Source of the DNA: Leptobrachium leishanense
Lineage: Eukaryota > Chordata > Amphibia > Anura > Megophryidae
Assembly: GCA_009667805.1 (NCBI GenBank)
Contig: CM019065.1
Location: forward strand, 155,532,101 to 155,596,100
Direction: 5' to 3'
Length of the DNA: 64,000 nt
The notes beneath the pieces are model-generated. The model was not told the DNA's origin. It ran no database searches and worked only from the letters and a program-made list of their open reading frames with translations. Of the stretch, positions 44,701-56,357 are shown one piece after another (position 1 is the stretch's first letter; each line of letters starts with the position of its first letter). The translations under genes and the position numbers were made by a program.

Positions 44701-47015
44701 ATGCTGTACCTGCGCACTGCGCCAGACAAGAATATCTTGTTCTTTGCAGCAGGCACAGACCTGTTCAGCTCTGCAGCCTCTCCATAGGTCATTCAGCTCT
44801 GCACTCCCTGCCACAAGGCTTTCAGTGCTGAATACCTCCTGTTTTGCCAGCTTTCTACAGAGGGACAAATCAGGCAGGAGCACAGACCCTCTAACTCATC
44901 TCTATACTCAGATTTGTATGTGATCCATCATGTTTTACAGTAGTTAGTGGTTAGGGTGTGACCCCTGTGCATTTTGCTTACCAAAGCAGTCATATAGCAT
45001 GTGCTGTTGCCTTGCTCTGCGAGATCGTTCAAATAAAATACACATCCTAAGACTTCTTACCACTATGTCCTGATCTACACTGTCTTAGAGAGTCAAAGTG
45101 CTCTGCACAGCTTGTCTTGCTCTGCGCCCTCTCTACAAGCAGTCTCCCCTTTCTGCAATGTACCCTGTGACAGCAACTGCTGTGACCCATTCATAGGCGT
45201 GCGCAGGGGGTGTGCCCAGGCAATCCCGAATGATGGGTTAAGAGGTCCTTTTTCACCTGCTACATTGATATTTTAGGTGTCCCTTATCTGGTTCATGATG
45301 AACAATATAAAAACTGACTGTATCTGATTACAGGTTTGTTATTTCTAATGAAAAAATGTGCATTTTGTGCAAAATCTTCTAAACATAAGATTTCACTTAA
45401 TAAATGTTGCATGTGTGCAAACCCTAACATAACGGGCTGCGCACGCCAGTGGACACAATCCTCATTTTACTGCGGGTACATCGGACAGGAATGTGCCTTG
45501 TGCCTGGAAGAGCCCGAGAACATCTGGGAGAGCCCGAGAACATCTGGGAGAGCCCGAGAACATCTAGGAGAGCCCGAGAACATCTGGGAGAGCCCGAGAA
45601 CATCTGGGAGAGCCCGAGAACATCTGGGAGAGCCCGAGAACATCTAGGAGAGCCCGAGAACATCTGGGAGAGCACGAGAACATCTGGGAATGTTAACAGG
45701 GGGAACATATGTCGTTCCCATTGGCTGATATAATGGAACACTGCAGTATCTTTCTTTTGCGACACTTTTGTACAAAATTCTCTGTATTTAGGGGGTTTTC
45801 CAGGGCTTCATTGCATGGGGAAGTATATATTTTTTGTGTTTGCCAGATGGAATGGGATGCGCATACATAAAGAGGCGCTGCAGCTGCCACGGCTTCCGTA
45901 ACCCTTGATTACAGGGGGATAAGTCCGAGAGTTCCCACGCTTATTTCTTAGGGTCTCAGCAGCCCCCGCTCCCCCTTGGTCAGAGCCAGTACCTGCATGC
46001 CAGCGATCTCGGCGCTCTGCTTGTCCTCCAGCTCCTGGATCTGCCTCTGCAGGGAGTCATTGATCCCCTTGCACGCGTCGATCTCCAGCCCCTTGGTTTT
46101 CAGCATCCTCCTGCTCTCGGACACCTCGTCCTTGGCCACGCGCACCGCGTCGGTGTTGCGCGCGGCGCTCTGCGTCATCACGGTGAACCGGGACTTGAAC
46201 CACTCCTCCGCGGAGTGCATGTTCTTGGCGGCCAGCTTCTCGTACTGCGCCCGGATGTCGCGCAGCGCCGAGCTCAGGTCCGGCTTAGCCACGTCCACCT
46301 CCAGCGAGATCTGCGCGTACTGAACCTGCGCCTGCAGCTGCGCCAGCTCCTCCTCGTGCACCTTCTTGAGGAAGGCCAGCTCGTCCAGCAGGCTGTCCAC
46401 CCGCTTGTCCAGCTCCACCCGGGCCAGGGACACCCCGTCCGCCTCCTTCCGGAGCTCCAGCAGCCGAGCCTCGGCGTCCTCCCTGCTCAGCGCTTCCTCC
46501 TCGTAGTGGGCTTGTAGGTTGCGCAGCGCGTCCTCCAGCCGCTCCCGCTCCGCTCGCAGGCTCTGCCGGTCCCCGGTGGCCTCCTCCTGCGCCAGGCGCA
46601 GCTCCCGCACCTCCCGCTCGTACAGGTCGCGCAGTCGGGAGGGCTCGCTGTGTTTCTGACGCAGAAGCAGCAGCTCGGCTTCCAGCACCTTGTTGCGCTG
46701 CTCCAGCTCGTGCACGCGCTCGATGAAGCTGGCGAAGCGGTCGTTGAGGTCCTGCAGCTGCGCTTTCTCCTGCGTGCGCACTATCTTCAGGTCGCTGCTG
46801 ATGGCCGCCACCTGGGTGAGGTCCAGGCTGTCCGAGCTGGGCAGGAGGCTGGAGGACGAGGTGGTGTAACTCCTGCGGACAGAGGACACGGAGGGGGAGA
46901 AGCTGGTCCTGCTGGGGGACACATAGCTGCTCCTTATGTGGACGCGGGGGCTGCTCTCCACCACCCGCCGCTTATAGGAGGAAGAGTAGTAGGGGTCAAA
47001 GCTGTAGGAGCTCAT
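41667..47015 (-). CDS. NEFL: Neurofilament light polypeptide, four coding exons
   Basis: Joined exons (47015-45993, 43961-43837, 42381-42089, 41755-41667) total 1530 nt and predict 509 residues. The type IV intermediate filament protein assembles with other neurofilament subunits in axons and sets axon calibre. Residues 1 to about 83 are the Ser/Arg/Tyr-rich head (starts [10 protein letters not shown]). The coiled-coil rod runs from [10 protein letters not shown] (90-99) to the helix-termination motif [11 protein letters not shown] (380-390). The tail has the NEFL-specific GRSAY and [10 protein letters not shown] blocks and ends in a Glu-rich segment finishing SSDKK. All donors are GT and acceptors AG, and intron phases (0, 2, 1) match the standard NEFL gene. 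The human protein is longer, 543 residues, mainly through the acidic tail. There are no stops or frameshifts, so the gene looks functional. Confidence 0.96.
42089..42381 (-). CDS. NEFL: NEFL coding exon 3
   Basis: 293 nt. It starts by completing the Arg of the helix-termination motif (RKLLEGEE), then codes the proximal tail: [40 protein letters not shown] and the first acidic run. Acceptor CCACAG. Donor GTAAAG ends the exon after one base of a Gly codon. Confidence 0.95.
42563..43745. mobile_element. Family G TIR element in NEFL intron 2, with a nested Harbinger MITE
   Basis: Starts CAGGGTTATTCAAAGAG. The right end is worn (GTTTGTCTTTGAAAAA). Removing the MITE at 42826-43242 plus one TTA restores the uninterrupted sequence CAGATTTATTCAGG seen at 37270. 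About 0.76 kb without the nested element. Confidence 0.7.
42826..43242. mobile_element. Harbinger-type MITE, family H, copy 2 (NEFL intron 2)
   Basis: GGCTAGGGTCAGACT ... GTCTGACCCTAGCC, 417 bp, with TTA at 42823-42825 and 43243-43245. The empty site at about 37270 confirms the 3 bp duplication. Confidence 0.88.
43837..43961 (-). CDS. NEFL: NEFL coding exon 2
   Basis: 125 nt, phase 0 to phase 2. It encodes the end of coil 2, [18 protein letters not shown] and [11 protein letters not shown]. Acceptor TTCCAG and donor GTAACA on the minus strand. The size and content are the same as in other vertebrate NEFL genes. Confidence 0.96.
44003..44170. mobile_element. hAT-type MITE in NEFL intron 1
   Basis: Ends CAGTGGTTCC and AAGCACTG. 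Target duplication GTTTAGCC (43995-44002) and GTTTAGTC (44171-44178), one change. The body matches 49388-49569 through GGATCACCTTGGGGAAATGC. Confidence 0.8.
45511..45690 (+). repeat. Minisatellite 9 x 20 bp in NEFL intron 1
   Basis: Unit AGCCCGAGAACATCTGGGAG. Units are identical except for single changes (CTAGGAG in units 2 and 7, and AGCACGAG in the last). The unit is not a multiple of three, so it is open in all frames. There are no spacers, so it is not a CRISPR array. Confidence 0.95.
45993..47015 (-). CDS. NEFL: NEFL coding exon 1
   Basis: 341 codons from the ATG at 47015-47013 to ATGCAG, with donor GTACTG on the minus strand at 45992. It encodes the head and nearly all of the rod, including a [14 protein letters not shown] coil 1A start, the linkers and coil 2. 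The ATG chosen is the conserved neurofilament start. An in-frame extension upstream to 47132 lies across the TATA box and is not translated. The exon is strongly GC-rich compared with its surroundings, giving open antisense frames that should be ignored. Confidence 0.96.
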
Positions 47016-47063
47016 GGTGAGGAGGAGAAGGAAGACTGGCACAGGGTCCCGGGACCAGCGCAC

Positions 47064-47072
47064 TTTATATAG
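47064..47072 (-). promoter_or_regulatory. NEFL: TATA box of NEFL
   Basis: CTATATAAAG on the minus strand, about 50 bases upstream of the ATG. Transcription would begin roughly 25-30 bases downstream, giving a very short 5' UTR. GC-rich sequence and two GGTCCTCCTCC-type direct repeats (47151-47240) lie upstream. Confidence 0.75.
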
Positions 47073-47240
47073 AGCCTTGCGAGAGGGCCGCGCATGCGCA
47101 CAGAGGAGCAGCACACTTGCCGTCAGCACCAAGGACAGCGCGGGACCACTGACTGCAGGCGCAGGTCCTCCTCCTCCCCATCCTGCCGCCTAGGACTAGC
47201 ACCGACTGCGGGCACAGCCAGGTCCTCCTCCCCATCCTAG

Positions 47241-49379
47241 GGGGCTTTCAGAATGTCCATTTCTGGGATGTTAAGGGTTAATCGAGATAAAATGGACAAA
47301 TATTTTGTTTTTTTACATTAACATTGTTTTTAATGTTCCCATTTTCCACTTGGGAATGTATGGAATGCATGATGGGGCTGCATGTCCTCTGTTAAATGGG
47401 GAGGGGGTGAAAAAGGAGAGTCTTCCAGTTCCATTCTTTCTCCTGCTGAAAATTTACTGGGCTATCTACCCATAGCAATGCAAGACAGTGGCGTGCATGG
47501 GGTTAATTTGCTCATTTATTGGAGATTTACAAGCACTGACTATATTAGTATATTTTATATATGGCATTATTCTTTTCAATGTGCATTATATTACATTTTG
47601 CCCTTTATTCCTTCCTGCATAATATTAATATATTAGGTATAAAATGGATGAGGTTTAATGATTTAATTCGGTCACAAATAAGCAATTTATTTTTACACCC
47701 CGCACACATACACCTTTACTTGGCAGCTCTCCTTTCTGATGTACTTGAAAATGAGAGAAATCTCAATGTATCCTTCCTGGTAAAATCCTTTATAAATAAA
47801 TAAATAACATTAATTAAGGAGTCATCGCATGATTACTAGGGTCTGATCTTGGGAACGTCTGCTACTGTAACTGCAACAGACTGCAGTTCCCATTATTATT
47901 ATTATTCTTTATTTATAAAGCGCCAGCATATTCCACAGCGCTGTCCTCAAGGAGTATGACAGGTTGAGAAGAGAGTTATAGCCCAGGTTCTGCAGATTCA
48001 TAGATTACCTTTCCCTGACATCAGTCTGAAGAAGACCTCAAGGAGCTTCCTGGTCACATCACATACAGTACAATAGCCAGTTATGTAAAGAACTGCCACA
48101 AGGTTACAGGACAGTGGGGGTGGGGAGGGGGGCTCATACCAACATCAATAATAAATGCTTTATTGGCTATATTGAGAGTTATTTCCTAAGCTATGGAGCA
48201 GTGAGCAGATGGACGCTCTGAAATGGGCATAGGAGACAATCAATCAGGGAGGAAAATAACGTTTTTATGGCAAACTACAAGGAAAAACATATAATAAAAA
48301 AAATAACCATTTTTTTAGCATGTGAAGGTGACATGCGAAATGTAATCCAAAAAAATAAAATATAATAAACACGAACATGATCTGTTTCAGTTTGTCTTTC
48401 TGCATCAAAATCTTGCCAGTCTGTTAAATTGGCATATTTAATTTGGAAAAAAAGAACCATATTGAAAACCTGCTCAATTCAGAACAGATGGACAATTAAG
48501 AGCCCATAAGGCACCTTGTAGTTCTCATAGTCTAGACCCAACATGCCAAAATCTGCCCCACTCTCCTCCCATTAGATGTTACTGAACTACATCTTCCATG
48601 ATTCTCTGGATATCTATTGCATTATAAGAATTCTGGGATATTTAAACCATTAATATCTGGAGGGGTTGACAACCGTGGTCTAGTCAGTGACCTTTTGGCC
48701 AGGGACCAAGTGTACACAAATAGACCTTTCATGACTGATCCAACTGTTTAACACCATCCCAGGACATTGTATAATTCCAAGAGCCCACTTACAGTAATGA
48801 TGTTCTTATGAATGGTCCACCCTGACTCTGCAACTGCGCCATGCGATGAACACTCCATATATGATATCTGCCTGTCTGTCTATTTATCTAGGCACCACCA
48901 TTATTTTCTATAATATAAAGTGCAGGCGTGTGACCATAAAAACATGGTTATAAAAACGTGAATATTATATAGCATTCTATATATATTACCAAACAAAACT
49001 ACAATGTGAATGCTGCCTCAATGGGATAGAACCACATAAAAAAACATCCAAAATTTCATGTCATAAAAACATGCAGTGACAATATATGTGAATAGTCCAT
49101 ATAGCGCGTAAAAATATAAATATTAGTGCTCCAATAAAAATGGTTTAAAATCATGACAATTTATGCACGCATGGAAGTGCCAACTACAATTCCTGCTTGT
49201 GTCGTGACATACGGTAATTCAAAAGAACTATAATACTTACGTGCAAATAAAAGTACGGATAGTTCCTCCAGTTTCTCGATTATCTCCAAATACAAAAAGA
49301 GACAACAAACACCGCAATTGTGCAGATGGTAAACAATAAATTATCCCCAATATATGTATATAGGAGAGAAACTTACATT
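47241..49379. other. Upstream region of NEFL, no second gene found
   Basis: Contains a SINE tail fragment (47735-47806) and a TTATTATTATT...AAGCGCCAGCATATTCCAC repeat end (47895-47945). Otherwise AT-rich and unclassified. In many vertebrates NEFM lies next to NEFL, but no NEFM exon is visible in this window. Confidence 0.5.
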
Positions 49380-49387
49380 CTGTAGAG

Positions 49388-49569
49388 CAGTGATCCCCAA
49401 ACCTGTCCTCAGGACCCACTAGGAGGCCAGATTTTAAGGATCACCTTGGGGAAATGCAGACTGAATCCTGCAATCACTGAGCAGCAAATCATATCACCTG
49501 TGCTGTGCTTCACATATCTGGCAAACCTGGCCTGTTAGGGGGTCCCGAGGACAGGTTTGGGAAACACTG
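49388..49569. mobile_element. hAT-type MITE, second copy
   Basis: Ends CAGTGATCCCCAAACCTGTCC and GGACAGGTTTGGGAAACACTG. 8 bp target CTGTAGAG (49380-49387) and CTATAGAG (49570-49577). Confidence 0.85.
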
Positions 49570-49577
49570 CTATAGAG

Positions 49578-51122
49578 CCATGGTAAATTCTGGCTATAGG
49601 TAATATCACCGCTGGCCAAATATAGAGTGGCACAGGCCTTCTTTACCTGGTCCAGGTATCCTTGGCGCCATCAGTCCTCACACCAAACAAACCACAATTG
49701 TCACAATTTTAAACCACTTTTATTGGAGCACTATTTATATTGTCACCATACAGACTATTCATATATTTTGTCACCCCCATTATTTAAAAGCCAAAAATGA
49801 GGTAACCAGGAAGGTTTGAGGAACACCAAGAAAAAGAAGGAAGATGTATCAGGAAAGTACATGGTCAACAGGAGAGAAAAAGTAAGTACGGGGTGTAACA
49901 GATCTCTGTATCCCAACAGGGTCACGTCTGTTAAAGCTGCTCTCTTGCTGGACACCCTTTCTTCCACCAGCAATCTTTCATACCTTCTACAGCCCTTGCC
50001 TGAATCTTAAGGACAGGTACAATGAAAGAGCGGTTATAGCATTCCCCAAAAATGAGGCAGCACTCAGCACATGGGGTAAAACAGACAGACAGGTAGACTT
50101 TAATGAAACATGAGCAAAATATATACAGTGCAAGGAGGGACATAAAGACCAATGGAAGATGACACCCTGGTGATCCCCCTCCTCCTTAAGTGAGCCAGTC
50201 CCCAGCCATACCCCATTTTAATCTACAGACATGAAACAATAAAGTGCCATGTAATCATAGCCTGAGCATCAGACTGAATACGTTAGATAACAGATAAGAT
50301 ATTGCACAAGCACACAATAGTCTAATGGCTTGGCAATGTTTAGCAAACAAAGACCATTCAAATCTATCACAGCTGTAAAACATATTCTATACGGGGGTGG
50401 TGGAGAGGGCTGCATTCACAAACACAGTAATGATATTAGTAACAATAACAGTAACATAAAAACATTGACAATAACGATATTAACAATGACAATTTTCACA
50501 CATTACACAGATACTCTGTACCCTTATAGGTAAAGGGTGACTTTGACGTACGAGGGATGGGGAATAAAATCACATGTCAGACACCCCAGCACCCATAATC
50601 CCACACCTCCCAACGGTAATGCTAAATCCAGGTCCCCCCAGTTCAAAGTGGGGGTTTCTGTTTTTTGGGCCTTCACTAGTCTCTCAGTCCAGAGCAATTT
50701 CAGAAGAGTGTTGAAAGTGGAAGATACCAGCAAAGACAGAAATTAAATATGCCGGGGTCAGAGCTCGATTGAAAGACAGAACTGAAATGTGGCTATAGAA
50801 TCAAGTGGTGAGTTAATGAACCCTTATCTTCAGTCACTGGGCATGACATGATGCGGACAGGATGAGAACAGGTCAAGGGATTTGTTATTGGGTGAGGATA
50901 GGGAGTGATAAAATTTACTGGTTCACCTTATCAATCACATCAGGGAAGGATGTTCAAGAGTTGACTGTGAGGTGAGTCCAATGAAAAGTAAATATGTGCT
51001 TTTTGTTTCGTTCCGAATAGCGATACGGGCAAAATTATACCGATTCGTATTTCGGAAGCATTTCCGAAATAACGAATCGGTTCCGTCCGAAACGAAAGTT
51101 AAATGGAATTTAACAAATTAAT
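49578..51122. other. Unclassified sequence
   Basis: No gene recognised. 50998-51122, rich in CGAATCGG and CGAAACG words, pairs loosely with 53110-53290, so the next element may itself sit inside a larger inverted-repeat element. Confidence 0.4.
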
Positions 51123-51125
51123 ATA

Positions 51126-52466
51126 CAGGGTTATCCAAAGAGATCCGAATGGCTGGAGAAAGGTAACCGAACGCTGAAAATCAGCATTTGGTTACCTTTC
51201 TTGGTCATATCATATCCAGAGAGCAGGCAATTCGCCAAATCCTGACGAATTGCCTGCACATACGGTGCCTGTTCGAGGGCAGTGAAATCCCCATAAAAAC
51301 ACTGCTTCGGCTATTCAGAGAGAAAAAACCAACAGTGAAAGGTTCCCGAAATGCCCTGCCATTCGGTGGTTTAAGGCTAGGGTCAGACTGAGGCAGTGCG
51401 AACGCGCGTGCAGCCGCACTTAATCACGGCCGCACTAGCAGCAGATGCCAGGCAATGACGGCCAATATACGAAGTACGGTCGCACAAAAGTCCGGCTGCG
51501 CAACGCAAGTGGAAAATGAACGCATTTTTTCGAGAACGTGAAACCGCAGGTACTGACGTACAGAGTGCGCTGCGTCTGCTAGCGGCGTGTGTGTGTGATT
51601 AGGAGACGTCAGACGCTGCTAATGTCCGGCCAACATAACGTCCAGACACAAAAAGAGTTTTATTGATGATCCGTACAAAATCACGGACGAAAATGCGCAT
51701 AGTATGACCACTATCACGTATTCTGTGAAAAAATGCGTCCATTCGTTCGAACGCACTTTTCCACAGACAACATAAAAATGCGTTCGTCTGACCCTAGCCT
51801 TATTTGGCAGATTTATTCAGGCAAATCCCATAGGCTTCAATGTTAAAAATATTCCCGTTTTAATTCAATATCTAATAAACCGTTCATTATAAAATTCTGC
51901 AGTAAAGAGTCTCTTTAATTATATATTTTTTTTAGGATCTTTTAAGTATTTTTTTTCTGGATTTTTATTTTTTTTAGAAAAATTCCGATATTTTTTTTTT
52001 TGTTTTAAGTTTACTTATTTTTTCTGTAACAGCCCTTTGTATTATCATTCCCTGGACCTCATATGTAAATTTCAGACATTTTCGCTCAGTAGTTTCTTTG
52101 CAAACAGCGTTTCACTTTCACACATTCAAGCAAACTGCTTTGCTAATTTATTCACTGCCTTCGTCTACGGTGTCGGCTTTTCCCAGCGGCTTCGCTGCGT
52201 GTGATCGGCTCCTGCTCGGGTTTTTCCCGCGTTTTCGGCGGGTTGATCCAGATGTTTTTGCGGGTTTTCGGCGTACATTCGCCGGGTTTTGCAGTTAGTT
52301 TTCGTCGGGTTTGGGGTGGCCTTTCCCTGCAATTCGGGGACCCTGTGGTGCTTGCTGAATACACCTCAGGCTTGCTGAAATGGGTATCGGCAAAACAAAC
52401 CGAATTGAAGAGAACGAAAAGTCACCGAACGTGCGGTGACTTTTCGATTCTCTTTGAATTACCCTG
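51126..52466. mobile_element. Family G TIR element with nested Harbinger MITE
   Basis: CAGGGTTATCCAAAGAG ... CTCTTTGAATTACCCTG, with ATA on both sides (51123-51125, 52467-52469). Without the nested MITE it is about 0.91 kb, the same as other copies. Confidence 0.78.
51375..51799. mobile_element. Harbinger-type MITE, family H, copy 3
   Basis: 425 bp, GGCTAGGGTCAGACT ... GTCTGACCCTAGCC, flanked by TAA (51372-51374) and TTA (51800-51802). Confidence 0.85.
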
Positions 52467-52469
52467 ATA

Positions 52470-53516
52470 GTTTTCAAGAATCAATTCAATATACCATTTC
52501 ACTGGATTCACAGATTCAGCACTGCGTCCCTGTCCATTGCCCTTGGTGCTGAATCTGTTGTATTCAGCACCACAGGCCATGGACAGCGACATTTAGTGCT
52601 GTCCGGCGGCAGTGAAATTCCCCATAGAGAGGTAAATGGTTAATCTATTCAGAGAACACCGAACAGCACTGAAATGTCAGGGAAATGCCCTGATTTTCGG
52701 TGGTTTAGTTGGACAGGTTTAAACAGGCGAATCCAATGGGTTTAAATGTAAAAAAATATTCCCAGGTTTTATTAAATATTTATTCAACTGACTATCCTTT
52801 TCATTTGCAGCAAAAAGCCTTTCAATTTATAAATTTTATAGCATTTTTTTGAATATTTTTTGTATTTTTTAGGTGACATTTTTGGATTCCCAATTATTTT
52901 AAAATGACGTCTTTGTCAACCGCAGCATTTCTTTTTCTTTCTGTCAGTCTGGCTGCATTTGGCGAGTGTATAAAACATATTTCAGCACCAAGGACAGGGG
53001 GATTATTTGCTCCGGAGCCCTGCGTTGCTGCTGTCCTTAGTGCTGAAACATATTTCAGCACCAAGAACAGGGGAGTAAGTTTTTTTTTAACCCTAAACTA
53101 AGTAATTAATTCAACTGTATCACAATCCGAAATAATGAAACAAAATTAAATAACGAATCGATCTGAAATGGGAATTATTAATCTCTCAAAATAAAAAATC
53201 AAACCGAAATATGACTCACGGTAACATAACGAAACACTGACATAAACTAAAAAACGTAACAAATCAATCTGAAACAAAACTATTTTTCGCTGTGCACGTG
53301 TCTACTGAAAAGTTGTGATGGAGAGTAGTAGTAAGTTAAGGATGTGAGCAGGTGTGTATTCTTGCATGGGCCAACTATAAGTGGATATGGGGCAGCAGAT
53401 CGGAGATTTTTTTCCCTAATGTCCTTTTGTTTTAGAGATCCATTATATACGAGGTGTGCAGGAGCTGCAACACAATAAAACGTTCAGCAATGACTCTCTA
53501 AACTATTATAAATGGG
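52470..53516. other. Unclassified sequence with a short direct repeat
   Basis: CATATTTCAGCACCAAG is repeated at about 52977 and 53048. Words such as GAATCGATCTGAAA (53150-53290) echo 50998-51122. No gene was seen. Confidence 0.4.
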
Positions 53517-53659
53517 GTTTTTTTAGAAAGGATTTTACCAGGAAGGATACATTGAGATTTGTCTCATTTTCAAGTATGTCCTGGGTGCAGGGGCTGACTG
53601 GCAACTTTTGGCCCAGGGGCCAAGTATGACCCAGAGGCCCATAGTGCAGCAACTCAGGC

Positions 53660-55220
53660 CCTTGTGTATGAGCATTATCACAGAGCTCCGCAGCAATATA
53701 ACTTACTCTCATACACAGCGCACATTACAGTGAGTTGTATTGCTGTAAAGCTGTGTGATACGCTCATACACACCGCACATTACTGTGCGTTTTATTGCTG
53801 TGGAGCTCTGTTACGCTCAAACACACTGCACATTACTGTATGAGAGCTCCACAGCAATAAAACTCACAGTAATGTGCGGTGTGTATGAGCATATCACAGA
53901 GCTCCAGAGCAATAAAACTCACTCATACACACCGTACATGGATATATTGCCCCCACCTCACACATGGGTGTATTGCCCCACCTCACACATGGGTATATTG
54001 CCCCCAGCTCACATGGATATATTGGCCCCAGCTCACATGGATATATTGGCCCCAGCTCACACGAATATATATTGCCCCCAGCAGCTCACACATGGATATA
54101 TATTGCCCCAGCAGCTCATATATATTGCCCCAGCAGCTCAATCATGGATATATATTGCCCCCAGCAGCTCACACATGGATATATATATTGCCCCTGCAGC
54201 TCAAACATGGATATATATTGCCCCTGTAGCTCACACATGGATATATATATTGCCCCTGCAGCTCACACATGGAAATATATTGCCCCCAGCAGCTCACACA
54301 TGGAAATATATTGCTCCCAGCAGCTCGCACATGGATATATACTGCCCACAGCAGCTCGCACATGGATATATATTGCCCCAGCTCACACAGGGATATATAA
54401 TTGCCCCCAACTCACACAAGGATATATATTGCCCCCAGCTCACACATGGATATATATTGCCCCCAGCTCACACATGGATATATATTGCCCCCAGCGTAGC
54501 GAGATCATGTGGCGCCCAGGGGCAAGTCTTTCATTAGTGCCCCTCAACCAAAAATAATCACTAAAGCATACAAATTTTAAAAATATTTAAACCCCCCCAA
54601 AATATAATATTTTTTTAAATAACAATTGGAAAGGTGCAACACATAAAACAGGTTAACAGGAGAGCATCGTTAACCTCTTACTGATGGGCAGGTTTTGTCA
54701 AGGCTAGCCGACATGCCACTTGCCTCATTGGCTGTGTATGGTGTGTATGAGCGTATCATAAAGCTCCACAGCAATAAAATTCAGTGATGTGCGGTGTGTA
54801 TGAGCGTATCACAGCTCCACAACTATTAAAGTCACACTCATACACAACGCACATTACTGTGAGTTTTATAGTTGTGGCGCTCTGATACGCTAATACGCAC
54901 CGCACATTACTGTATCACATAGCTGCAAAGCAATAAAACTCACAGCAATGTGCAGTGTGTATGAGCATATCACAGAGCTCCACAGCAATAAAACTCGCAG
55001 CAATGTGCAGTGTGCATGAGCGTATCACAGAACTGCACAGCAATAAAACTCACAGTAATGTGCAATGTATATGAGCGTATCACAGTGCTCCACAGTAACA
55101 AAATTCGCAGCAATGTGCGGCGTGTATGAGCGTATCACGGAATCCACAGCATATAAAACTCACGGTAATGTTCAGAGTGTATGAGCGTGAGTTCTATTGC
55201 TGTGGATTCTGTGATATCCT
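53660..55220. repeat. About 54 bp repeat (GTGTATGAGCGTATCACAGAG...), both orientations
   Basis: Units with GAGCTCCACAGCAATAAAAC and TCACAGTAATGTGCGGTGT occur at 53660-53935 and 54725-55215, flanking the shorter array at 53940-54495. Some units are inverted, so hairpins are possible. Confidence 0.8.
53940..54495 (-). repeat. Minisatellite, unit about 24-30 bp, related to the 14 kb array
   Basis: On the plus strand the unit is CCCCCAGCTCACACATGGAT plus ATATATTG. Its reverse complement contains ATATCCATGTGTGAGCTGGG, identical to variant units of the array at 13985-15060 (for example at 14227). Open frames are repeat artefacts. Confidence 0.9.
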
Positions 55221-56357
55221 TATACAAATCTCACAATACTGTATCAAAGAATCCACAGGAATAAAACTCAAATATATTATTAATAAAAATGTTATTTTAA
55301 AATTAAAAATAAATAACATTATTATTATTTTAATTATATTTAGTTTATTAAAATATATTAAAAGTTATATATTAAAATAAAAATCTAGATATGCACACAC
55401 TGACGTAAGCCCTCAAACACACACACACATTTAACCCCTCAAACACACACAACTTAATCCCTCACACCCACACACAGATTTAACCCTTTACACCCACACA
55501 GATTTAACCCCTCACACACTCACACAGACTTAATCCTTAACACCACACACACTTAACCCTCCCACACACCCACAATGACTCCCCTACACCCCCAGACACT
55601 ACTTAAAACAACCTACCCAGACACACAAACTCACCACTCACACACACAACACACTCAACCCCATCCCCCTCCTTACTTCATCCTGGAGGTGCTGGGGGTC
55701 TGGGAGGTTTCAGAGCTGCCGGGTGTGGGCGGGGCTGCTCTCCGTGCAGTGCTCTCCTGCCTTCTCTCTGAGCAGACAGTGCTCTCCACCAGGCTCTCTC
55801 AGTGCTCTCCTGACAACATTTTGCTTGAGGGGCCCCCAAATCTGGAAGCATGCTAAATTACAGGGGGCCCCTCACGAGGCCAGCAGGAGGAGCAGGAAAC
55901 ACCCGGTCCACAGCGGAGTTGAAAGCACCTTCACAGGGCACCACGTGCAGGCAGCACATGATGACGTCAGCTCACAGTCATGTGATACGATGTCACATGT
56001 GCGCCTGCACTTCCGCGCTCAGCCATAGAGGGGTAGGCGTAGGAGCTCCTGCGGCAGTCTGCTGCTTAACACATCTGATTGTGCAGCTGCAATTTCGGGC
56101 CGACTACCAGCAGGCAAGGCCCCGGGCCCTAGCCCGATGCGGCGGCCGGCAATATTGTACAGGAGGGGCCTGACACAGGCGGCCCGGGTGGCACTGGTCC
56201 CCCTGCCCCCCGCCCCAGTCCGCCCCTGCCTGGGTGGCGAGTATGTACCATTAGGTGTCTTGCCCAAGGACACTTACTGGAGAGGTTGCTCACTGGGATC
56301 AAACCCATGACCCCACAGGATCTCTCCATGCAGAGCTGTGATGTTACCTCTACATGC

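Larger units (their letters stand above)
53588..56228. mobile_element. hAT-type element, 2641 bp, non-autonomous, inserted in a SINE
   Basis: Ends CAGGGGCTGACTGG and CCAGTCCGCCCCTG. 8 bp duplication CCTGGGTG at 53580-53587 and 56229-56236. The interior is mostly two minisatellites and AC-rich microsatellite (55390-55660); no transposase. Confidence 0.92.
53517..56353 (-). mobile_element. tRNA-derived SINE, third copy, split by a 2.6 kb hAT
   Basis: The tail half is at 53517-53587 and the tRNA-like half at 56229-56353. Joined at CCTGGGTG they restore the 39964-40166 type. The tRNA-like end is cut short by about 14 bases where the Harbinger remnant begins. Confidence 0.85.

Noticed and set aside
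45511..45690. CRISPR-like array of direct repeats
   Set aside because: Units are contiguous with no spacers, and the context is a vertebrate intron.
45336..45765. ORFs reading [18 protein letters not shown] repeats on both strands
   Set aside because: They are translations of the 9 x 20 bp intronic minisatellite.
46215..47072. Antisense ORFs opposite NEFL exon 1
   Set aside because: GC-rich coding sequence commonly leaves the opposite strand open. There are no domains or splice context.
47016..47132. 39-codon N-terminal extension of the NEFL frame
   Set aside because: It runs across the TATA box and upstream sequence; the conserved [10 protein letters not shown] start is at 47015.
53755..54557. 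260- and 197-codon ORFs with HTWIYIAP-type repeats
   Set aside because: They are frames through the minisatellite inside the hAT element.
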